This document shows, in pieces, positions 57,333 to 64,000 of a stretch of 64,000 nt of DNA (positions within the stretch are counted from its first letter, which is position 1; the number at the start of each line of letters is the position of its first letter). Under the pieces are notes generated by a model, which searched no databases, was not told where the DNA came from, and was given only the letters and a program-made list of their open reading frames with translations. This DNA is from Shimazuella alba. Lineage in GTDB: Bacteria; Bacillota; Bacilli; Thermoactinomycetales; Thermoactinomycetaceae. The position numbers and the translations under genes are program-made. Location of the stretch: the NCBI RefSeq assembly GCF_009831235.1, contig NZ_WUUL01000006.1:186001-250000 (forward strand). Reading direction: 5' to 3'.

Positions 57333-57769
57333 CTCCTCCTTCTTCCATTAATTCTATAATAGGTCAATCTCAGTTAATAGAAGGTTAAGATGTATTTGTA
57401 CTGCACTACCCGCTAACATTATGGAATTAACCTAGCATAAAGCCCAATACTTTTACTTCTGAATCACCCATAACTGGAAAAAACTTAACGCAAACTACTA
57501 AGAAAATATCACAAACTAATGTTATTCTTGGTGACTACTACTTTTAGCACAACCTTTACCAAGGAATTATCTTCATGAAAAGCACTTGCTTAAGTCCAAA
57601 TACACTACAATCAAAGAACATAAACACTCATTCACTTACATCATTTTCAAAAAAAAGTGCTAAAAAACTTACTGATCATGTTTTAATAGTAATATTATTT
57701 TAGGAGATATCAGATCAACGATGAATTATCTGTATCTATCTTAACGAGAAACTTATCCTCAAAATCTAC
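57333..57769. other. Gap without recognised genes
   Basis: 437 bases between the response regulator and the rfbA remnant. No convincing reading frame, repeat or hairpin was seen. Confidence 0.5.
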
Positions 57770-58318
57770 TTAAAAAACTGAATAGAAATCGCCTCCTACA
57801 TCCATTATAGAAAGGCGAGTTCTATTTGGACGAACAGGTTTTTCTTCAATGGAAGTAACAGTTCCATCCTCTAAAAAGTCAATAACTCCAAATCGTTCCG
57901 GATCATGAACGAAATAACCAAACACAGTTGCACCTTTTTTTTGATTTACAGCTTCCATTAGCAAATGCTGAAACTCATAACCATAAAAAATATTGTCACC
58001 TAAGATTAATGCCACGTTATCATTCCCTATGAATTTTTCCCCATAAACAAAAGCTTGAGCAATTCCCTCTGGGGCTGGCTGTACCTCATAGCTTATAGAA
58101 ATGCCCAAATCCGAACCATTTCCTAGTAGCTCTTTGTAGCGAGGGGTATCCTGCGAGGTGGGATATAATTAAGAATTCTTTAATTCCAGCAAGCATGAGT
58201 GTTGAGAATGGATAATAAATCATAGGCTTATCATAGACTGGCAATAAATGTTTAGATATTGAGTGGGTTAACAGATATACCTCGTGCTACTGCCACCTGC
58301 TAAAATAATTCCTTTCAT
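57770..58318 (-). pseudogene. Glucose-1-phosphate thymidylyltransferase remnant (rfbA/rmlA)
   Basis: It begins [13 protein letters not shown] at ATG 58318, the nucleotidyltransferase signature. It then loses frame several times ([16 protein letters not shown]-like pieces, then [13 protein letters not shown]). A longer open part follows: [30 protein letters not shown] and IEEKPVRPN, ending prematurely. Only about half of a 290-residue enzyme is left. Confidence 0.8.
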
Positions 58319-58556
58319 GCTAGGTCTCCTTTGTTATATATACAATAAATTACTTGATCATTGAGTATTGTATGTTCTTTCAATAAAAAGTGGTGCAACT
58401 TTACGAAAAGACAGGCTTTTTGTTGAATGTCAAATGAAATGTCCCATTTTTTAATTAGACTCTAAAAGTTGTACCACTACTCACCTAATTGTCATAAAGT
58501 ATAAGAAATGTGACTAAGGAATGCTGTTGTAATAAAAAGGGGAAAGAGGTGGGGTC

Positions 58557-59336
58557 GTGCCAAAAGTATCAATCATTTTAACCAGTTTTAATAAACACGA
58601 ATATGTTGGAAAAACGATTCGATCAATATTAGACCAAACGTATGATGACTTTGAATTGTTTATTATGGATGATAATTCAAATGAAGAAACACTTAATAAA
58701 ATTAGACCATTTCTGGATGATTCTAGAGCCAAATTTTTCAAGAGTGACGTTCAAACGGTTGATGAAAGAGTAGCGAAAACGAGATATGCCGTTTTGATTA
58801 ATCAAGCACTAGAATTAGCACAAGGAGACTATATTGCGTATGCTACCGATGACAATGTCTATCATAAACAAAAAATAGAGAAAATGGTGGATTTTTTGGA
58901 GAACCATCCGAATGTAATGGTTGTTTATTCAGCATCAGAAACAAACTATTTAAATGTGAAGGGGGAAATTACAAACTCCATTGTCAGACCGTCTAAAGTC
59001 ATTCAATGGCTCGCACCTTGTGTTACGGATCATTGTTCCATTATGCACAGAAAAACTGTAATACCTGTGATTACTAAAACGTTTGGATCTATTTGGGATG
59101 AAGATCCCCAATTTTATAGAATCGGTGATGCTCGATTCTTCTGGAAACTTAATCACTTTTGGCCGTTTTATCCTATTCCTGAAGTACTTGATTTTAACGC
59201 TATTACCCCAAAATCCATTCACGCACAGATTTATAGTGACCAACCAAATGAGTTTGCCAGTAAACTGCCGCAGCAAAGAACATGTAAGGAACTAAGAGAC
59301 TCCTTAAGGGCAATAAGACGGGAGAAGAGAGAATGA
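58557..59336 (+). CDS. Family 2 glycosyltransferase
   Basis: 259 residues with a GT-A fold: VSIILTSFNKHEYVGKTIRS, DDFELFIMDDNS and AYATDDNVYHKQKI (DxD-like metal site). Similar to spore-coat glycosyltransferases (SpsA/CgeD type). GTG 58557 follows AGAGGTGGGG. It overlaps the next gene by 4 bases. It is likely part of a surface or spore polysaccharide pathway with the sugars made downstream. Confidence 0.88.
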   Translation: MPKVSIILTSFNKHEYVGKTIRSILDQTYDDFELFIMDDNSNEETLNKIRPFLDDSRAKFFKSDVQTVDERVAKTRYAVLINQALELAQGDYIAYATDDNVYHKQKIEKMVDFLENHPNVMVVYSASETNYLNVKGEITNSIVRPSKVIQWLAPCVTDHCSIMHRKTVIPVITKTFGSIWDEDPQFYRIGDARFFWKLNHFWPFYPIPEVLDFNAITPKSIHAQIYSDQPNEFASKLPQQRTCKELRDSLRAIRREKRE

Positions 59337-60736
59337 ATACTTATTTGAAAAATTACTGGGCTATCTATCGCGAGTTTATCGAAACGTTCAAGAACTTTAC
59401 ATTCAAAGATATTCCCATTTCCTTGTTAACGAATTTTTATCATCATATAGACCAAGATTTGAAAATGAAAATGGAAGCAGAAAATTTTCCTATATCAGAA
59501 AAATACCCTGAATGGAAACAAGAAATGATACAGCCCTATTTTGAAAAGTGGTTGAAAAAAAATAGTCCTCCTTCTACGAACAAACCGAAGGATGGGAAAA
59601 TTTTGATAAATTATGACTATACACGCATTCCAGAAACTTGTTATCGAACATTATTTGATCCAGAAAAAACAATCATTCTGTCTCGTTCAAAGAGTAAACA
59701 AATTTTTGGAATTCCAACTGAGATGATGCAAAAATACGAAGAATCAACTGAAGACATTTCCAGTCAACTCGTAAAAAAAGCAAAAGCTTTATTTGGAAAG
59801 TTAAAGAACCATCCAGCCTTTGGTAATGAATTCTTTCAGCAGACGTTTCTTAACCGAATCCCGATAATCGTGAAAACAGTCAGTGCCGCCTTTAATCTTT
59901 TCGATCAACTCACTTTATCAGCAATTATAGTAGGAACGACAGAAGATATTGTAAGTAGATCTCTTGCTATTGTTGGTTCCATATGCGGGATCAAAAGTAT
60001 TTGTCTTCAGCACGGTGTTTTAATGGGAGAAGAGGCTTTTATGCCGATTTTTACCAGTTCTATTGCCGTCTATGGTGAGTATGAGAAAAAGTGGTATTTG
60101 CAAAGGGGGCTGACACAAGAACGGATTAGTGAAATCGGTCATCCTAAATATGATGAAATTTTCACTAAAGTCACTCAACACAATACTACATTTCCGGAAA
60201 AATTCAAACTTGATTCTAATAAAATTACTTTATTAGTGATTACTGGGCCTAATATAGATGCTGCCCGATTCACTGAACTAATAAATAATCTAATAACTAA
60301 TTCTAACTATCAATTAATTATTAAGCCGCACCCATGGGAAATCAAAAAAAAGCAGTGTGATCTTTATTTAGAGCTTGAAAAAAAATGCAAATCGATTAAA
60401 GTGTTGACTTCACGAGAGGATTACTTGTATGAACTAATCAGTCATGTTGATGGAGTGATTGCTTCTTTATCTACCGTTGCATTAGAAAGTATCTTATTTA
60501 AAAAACCTGTATTTTTATTTGACTTTTTAATTAGCAATCGAACATATAATTATTTTGATCAACTAGGAGAGTATGTTCAACCTAATCCAAATCATTTATA
60601 CACGATAGTCAATCAATATTATACTTCTCCTGAGCATAAGCAAGCCTATGATAGAATTAGAGAACAGTATTTAAGTAGCATTTATATGGACGGAACTTCT
60701 GGACAGAAATTACTTTATGAATGTTACCACAACTAA
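59333..60736 (+). CDS. GT-B-type glycosyl/glycerophosphotransferase-like protein
   Basis: 467 residues. The C-terminal half has SICLQHGVLMGEEAF, AVYGEYEKKWYLQRG, GHPKYDEIF, LIIKPHPWE and VIASLSTVALESILFKKPVF. This series marks capsule-type and CDP-glycerol-transferase-like GT-B enzymes. The N-terminal half is not recognised. It is coupled to the GT2 gene (ATGA overlap). The product probably transfers or polymerises a surface sugar. Confidence 0.75.
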   Translation: MNTYLKNYWAIYREFIETFKNFTFKDIPISLLTNFYHHIDQDLKMKMEAENFPISEKYPEWKQEMIQPYFEKWLKKNSPPSTNKPKDGKILINYDYTRIPETCYRTLFDPEKTIILSRSKSKQIFGIPTEMMQKYEESTEDISSQLVKKAKALFGKLKNHPAFGNEFFQQTFLNRIPIIVKTVSAAFNLFDQLTLSAIIVGTTEDIVSRSLAIVGSICGIKSICLQHGVLMGEEAFMPIFTSSIAVYGEYEKKWYLQRGLTQERISEIGHPKYDEIFTKVTQHNTTFPEKFKLDSNKITLLVITGPNIDAARFTELINNLITNSNYQLIIKPHPWEIKKKQCDLYLELEKKCKSIKVLTSREDYLYELISHVDGVIASLSTVALESILFKKPVFLFDFLISNRTYNYFDQLGEYVQPNPNHLYTIVNQYYTSPEHKQAYDRIREQYLSSIYMDGTSGQKLLYECYHN

Positions 60737-60758
60737 GCAAATATTATATCTGTGATAT

Positions 60759-60808
60759 AAACTAGAATGAGGACCTGCCATTCCTTTAGCAGATCCTCAT
60801 TCTAGTTT
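60759..60808. terminator. Bidirectional terminator between convergent operons
   Basis: 20-base arms 60759-60778 and 60789-60808 pair with one mismatch. A-rich and T-rich flanks are present on both sides. Confidence 0.85.
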
Positions 60809-60814
60809 ATTCTA

Positions 60815-61867
60815 TTAGACAAATAGTGACCAGTCCGTGGGGGTACCAGCTTTTACTTTCTTCCCAACTTTTTTCCCTAATAACTGCTCGTAGTATTTCG
60901 GAGCCAAGCCAAAACCAGGCCGTATGACTCTTAAATTGTCTTTTGTTAAAATATCCCCAGCTTGTACGTCCTTTACAATATAAATTGATCTTCGGAATTT
61001 CAGTGAGTTTTTTTCTTCTGCAGTGGGACCGTAACTCACTTGCCCCAAGGATTGCCAGACACGTTCTGTCTCAATAACCAATGACTTCATTTCATTTGAC
61101 TCCATTGAAAAGGCAGAGTCAACTCCCTCTTCAGAACGAGAAATTGTAAAATGTTTTTCAATAACAGTTGCACCTAAAACAACACTGCCGATAGAAACCC
61201 CGATCCCCATCGTATGGTCGGACAAGCCTACTTGACATTGAAATAATTCCCTCATGTGAGGAATGGTTACAATATTGGTGTTTTCAGGCGAAGCAGGGTA
61301 GGTACTCGTACATTTTAACAAAACTATATCTTGACACCCAAAAGCCCTAGCCGTTTGAACTGTCTCTTTTAATTCCTCGATTGTTGCCATCCCAGTAGAA
61401 ATAATCATCGGCTTTCCTGTTGCAGCTACTTTTTTAATTAAGGGGATATGATTGTTTTCAAAGGAAGCAATTTTATACATCGGTACGTTTAAGTCTTCTA
61501 AAAAATCAACAGCTGTTTCGTCAAATGGTGTGCTAAAAGGGATCATTCCCAGTTCTAGTGTTCTGTCAAATATCGGTTTGTGCCACTCCCATGGAGTATA
61601 GGCCTGTTGATATAGTTTATAGAGATTGTTTCCATTCCATAAACTTGTCTTGTCATTGATTTGAAAATCGGTTGTATCTAGATTGATTGTCATTGTATCG
61701 GCGGTATAAGTTTGTATTTTTAAGGCATGCGCGCCAGCCATTGCTGCAGCCTCGACTATTTGTAAGGCACGTTCCAAGGATTGATTATGGTTTCCTGACA
61801 TTTCTGCAATAATAAAAGGAGGATGGTTCGGTCCAACCATTTTTCCTCCAAGATTGATTTCCTTCAA
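60815..61867 (-). CDS. pseI: Pseudaminic acid synthase (NeuB family)
   Basis: About 350 residues: NeuB barrel with PPFIIAEMSGNHNQSLERAL, KIQTYTADTMT, MYKIASFENNHIPLI, STGMATIEE and VIEKHFTISR, then a C-terminal SAF antifreeze-like domain (FRRSIYIVKDVQAGD). It condenses the 6-deoxy-altrose intermediate with phosphoenolpyruvate. A TTG at 61867 follows AAAGGGTG by 7 bases; a frame six codons longer overlaps pseH but has no site. Last gene of the operon. Confidence 0.92.
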   Translation of the reverse strand: MKEINLGGKMVGPNHPPFIIAEMSGNHNQSLERALQIVEAAAMAGAHALKIQTYTADTMTINLDTTDFQINDKTSLWNGNNLYKLYQQAYTPWEWHKPIFDRTLELGMIPFSTPFDETAVDFLEDLNVPMYKIASFENNHIPLIKKVAATGKPMIISTGMATIEELKETVQTARAFGCQDIVLLKCTSTYPASPENTNIVTIPHMRELFQCQVGLSDHTMGIGVSIGSVVLGATVIEKHFTISRSEEGVDSAFSMESNEMKSLVIETERVWQSLGQVSYGPTAEEKNSLKFRRSIYIVKDVQAGDILTKDNLRVIRPGFGLAPKYYEQLLGKKVGKKVKAGTPTDWSLFV

Positions 61868-61881
61868 ATTATTACACCCTT

Positions 61882-62415
61882 TCAAGTGAAATTCAGGTCT
61901 AATTTCGCTTTATGATGCTCCCAGTCTTCTTTGTCTAAGACAAACCTAATGATATTGATTGGCTGGCCATTTCGGTATAAAGTATTTTTATAATGCAGAT
62001 CATGTTTAAAGCCTAGTTTGCGATGATACGTAGCACTCTTTTTATTAAAAGATAGAACCTCACCAATAATGGTTTTCATCCCTAAACATTGAAAGGCATA
62101 ATCTAACGCTAAACTTCCCATCCATGTCCCTGCGCCTTTAGGTGCCTGAATTTCACCAATATAAAATCCCCAGAAGCAGGTTTTCTTTTGTGGATTACTT
62201 TCTTTAAAGGAAACGAGCCCCAATGGTTTGCTATTATAACGGAAGATGCGATAATAAGCAGTTTGGTTTGTCAGAATGATTTCAAACCAATGACAATGAG
62301 CTTCATAGGGAATAAGTTCATCTTGAAACATGTTCACCCGAATAAATTCAGCGTTTCTCCAGTTATAAATCAAGTTCTTATCATTTTCTGTTAGTGCACG
62401 TAAATCATAATCCAT
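61882..62415 (-). CDS. pseH: PseH-type sugar N-acetyltransferase
   Basis: 177 residues, GNAT fold: RALTENDKNLIYNWRN, EIILTNQTAYYRIF, WGFYIGEIQAPKGAGTWMG and KKSATYHRKLGFKH. In the pathway it acetylates the 4-amino group of UDP-4-amino-altrosamine. It starts two bases after the pseG stop. Confidence 0.88.
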   Translation of the reverse strand: MDYDLRALTENDKNLIYNWRNAEFIRVNMFQDELIPYEAHCHWFEIILTNQTAYYRIFRYNSKPLGLVSFKESNPQKKTCFWGFYIGEIQAPKGAGTWMGSLALDYAFQCLGMKTIIGEVLSFNKKSATYHRKLGFKHDLHYKNTLYRNGQPINIIRFVLDKEDWEHHKAKLDLNFT

Positions 62416-62417
62416 AC

Positions 62418-63509
62418 TTAACCACCCATTTTCATGATGTCCTCTATCATTGTCTGTAAATTGACAAGATTGTCTTTCATCAATACAGCCGCTAGTCGTG
62501 ACATTTCCACTCGTTCTTGTTCATTTTCAATGAATTTCTCCAGCTGCGGTGTTAACGATGACTGTTTCACTGTGTGATTCTCCCCTAAATACTTGATGAT
62601 CTTTTTTCTCCCGAGATTCTCGCAAATAGCCTTCTGATTTGCTGCAATACTCCAAACGATCGCTGGTAAACCAAGATAACATCGTTCCCATGTGGTCGTA
62701 CCTCCAGCACCTATTGAGAAGTCCGCACGCCGCATTAGTATGGCAATATTAGTTATTTGGCAATGAAAATGCAGATTAGAATACTGATCACAAATTGCTT
62801 TCAAGTCATGTTTATGGAAGTTTGATTTTCCTACAACCACGTCTACTTCGATGTCATGTCGCTCTAATTCTAAAAAAGAAGCTAGTGCTTTCCCTGTTTC
62901 ATTCGTATGGTCAAATCCTCCAAAAAAAATAAATATCCTTTTAACAGGACCTGTTCTCAGCTTCATTTGATATCTTTGCTGGTAAAACTCAGGTCTCAAC
63001 AATACGTAACTAGGACCAAGAAAAAGGCTGCAATGAGCTGGAACGAGAGAACGATATCGGTATGGTGCATCGAGTGCTGTTGGATCCATTAAAAGGTCAC
63101 ATTCATGCTTCCGATCGGCCAGATCATCAATAACCATGATTCTTTTTGCAATATCTTTTTGATTGCGTTCCCATTCATTGTAAATGGCATAATGATCAAT
63201 AATCAGTAAATCAACAGAGTGTTCTCGTAGTACAGCTTTCGTCTGTCTTGCATCAATGAACAATGGAACACCAAGCCAGTGGGAGTGGGGGGTCAAAAGT
63301 GGAAGGGGGGCATCCCATGTTGGAGCAGGAAGTTTTAATACCAAGAAACCCTTTTCTTCAATTAATTCGCATAGATGCCCGACATGTTCCCTGCATATAA
63401 ACGTGACACTTGCACCATGTAAGTGTAGTTTTTCTGCAAGAGTCAAGCATCTCATCACATGTCCTGATCCTATTTCATTAGAGGCGTCGACACGAATATA
63501 TACATTCAT
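62418..63509 (-). CDS. pseG: UDP-sugar hydrolase, PseG/SpsG family
   Basis: 363 residues: MNVYIRVDASNEIGSGHVMR at the N-terminus, LLIIDHYAIYNEWE, IFIFFGGFDHTNETGK, and SIGAGGTTTWERCYLGLPAI for the nucleotide site. PseG removes UDP from the diacetylated altrose. ATG 63509 overlaps the upstream stop by ATGA. The family also includes SpsG of spore-coat synthesis. Confidence 0.9.
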   Translation of the reverse strand: MNVYIRVDASNEIGSGHVMRCLTLAEKLHLHGASVTFICREHVGHLCELIEEKGFLVLKLPAPTWDAPLPLLTPHSHWLGVPLFIDARQTKAVLREHSVDLLIIDHYAIYNEWERNQKDIAKRIMVIDDLADRKHECDLLMDPTALDAPYRYRSLVPAHCSLFLGPSYVLLRPEFYQQRYQMKLRTGPVKRIFIFFGGFDHTNETGKALASFLELERHDIEVDVVVGKSNFHKHDLKAICDQYSNLHFHCQITNIAILMRRADFSIGAGGTTTWERCYLGLPAIVWSIAANQKAICENLGRKKIIKYLGENHTVKQSSLTPQLEKFIENEQERVEMSRLAAVLMKDNLVNLQTMIEDIMKMGG

Positions 63510-64000
63510 ATGATATCCTCTAATTTCTTTTGTTCTATATGAGAATTGATTAAGTTCCATTCAGGTTTTTTCTGTAACAAACAAATAATATCTTCAAATG
63601 TAACGGATTCAATCTTTTTGTCAGAAAAGTAATGAATCAAACGTTTTATTAACTGAAAATCTTCTTTGGTATCCACTGTTAGCCGATAACTGCTTACATC
63701 AAGAGGGTTCTTAACACTACCCAAGGTAAATTTGTCGGGATGAAGATAAATATATGGTGTCACATGTTCACGATGAACGATGTTTCTTGCTTCCCGGTTC
63801 GCTTGATCTAAAGCCTTCATTGACATCACTTCAACATCTAAACCGCGTGGAAACGTTCTTTCAATTGTATTTGAAACATAATCATAGAGGTTAATTTTTG
63901 ATAAGTATTTGGTGATGCTGGCATCGATAATTTTCGGATCAATCAAAGGGCAGTCAGATGTAAGACGAACCACAACTGTCGCTTTGTACCTCATGGCAGC
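63506..64000 (-). CDS. spsF: SpsF/PseF-type cytidylyltransferase, C-terminal part
   Basis: The frame is open to the window edge. VVRLTSDCPLIDPKIID, YVSNTIERTFPRGLDVEVMS and NIVHREHVTPYIYLHPDKF are typical of SpsF-type nucleotidyltransferases, which activate the sugar with CMP. It is first of the visible four genes, which overlap tightly (spsF-pseG-pseH-pseI). The gene begins outside the window. Confidence 0.88.
   Translation of the reverse strand, partial: AAMRYKATVVVRLTSDCPLIDPKIIDASITKYLSKINLYDYVSNTIERTFPRGLDVEVMSMKALDQANREARNIVHREHVTPYIYLHPDKFTLGSVKNPLDVSSYRLTVDTKEDFQLIKRLIHYFSDKKIESVTFEDIICLLQKKPEWNLINSHIEQKKLEDII

Overview
The window reads as a low-GC Gram-positive, endospore-forming bacterium of the Bacillales type. 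Supporting features are strong AGGAGG ribosome-binding sites, frequent TTG/GTG starts, BceRS-like and BlaR1/BlaI systems, CcpA-type cre DNA, and sps/pse-type surface sugar genes. Most of it is AT-rich; one 60-base line at 29101 has 17 G/C. Two blocks, about 45.7-49.3 kb and 53.7-57.3 kb, are visibly richer (32/60 at 46321, 33/60 at 54841). The exact genus cannot be read from the sequence; Thermoactinomycetaceae or a Bacillaceae relative is only a guess. There are no rRNA or tRNA genes, no CRISPR array and no recognisable complete insertion sequence.

Layout. 0-8.3 kb: end of a DedA gene, a cupin protein, then a BceRS-BceAB-like two-component/ABC unit followed by a large membrane-anchored M28 peptidase. 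8.7-13.5 kb: a frameshifted arylamine N-acetyltransferase behind a twin-operator promoter, then a subclass B1 metallo-beta-lactamase divergent from blaR1-blaI, with BlaI-type operators over its promoter. 13.5-17 kb: decayed genes around an Rrf2 regulator and a frameshifted FAD oxidoreductase. 17-25.5 kb: small membrane proteins, a GNAT/TetR pair, an AraC-DUF2000-LysE operon and a secreted erythromycin-esterase-like protein. 25.7-29.7 kb: two ArsR-type regulators with two MFS exporters. 30.1-34.3 kb: a fructoselysine (frlABDR) operon of the E. coli type. 34.4-41 kb: a decayed membrane gene, a lipase-like hydrolase, and an ABC exporter with a two-component system. 41.7-52.7 kb: AraC-MFS-FAD monooxygenase, a two-component system, a second FAD oxidoreductase with a paralogous MFS, and a membrane multicopper oxidase. 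52.8-58.3 kb: remnants, then a second M28 membrane peptidase with its own two-component system. 58.5-64 kb: two glycosyltransferases and a pseudaminic-acid-type pathway (spsF, pseG, pseH, pseI).

The unifying theme is defence against toxic small molecules and peptides. Most units pair a sensor or repressor with an effector: exporter, hydrolase, acetyltransferase, monooxygenase, beta-lactamase or peptidase. Four complete two-component systems lie in 64 kb. Several promoters share one plan, with a palindromic operator filling the -35/-10 spacer and a second copy near the transcription start.

The most distinctive observations are: (i) two modules pairing a two-component system with a polytopic M28 peptidase, the second lacking the last zinc-ligand histidine; (ii) a B1 metallo-beta-lactamase under BlaR1/BlaI-type control; (iii) paired FAD-oxygenase/MFS modules; (iv) two families of dispersed intergenic repeats; and (v) three single-base frameshifts in short A/T homopolymers within 8 kb, which may be assembly errors.
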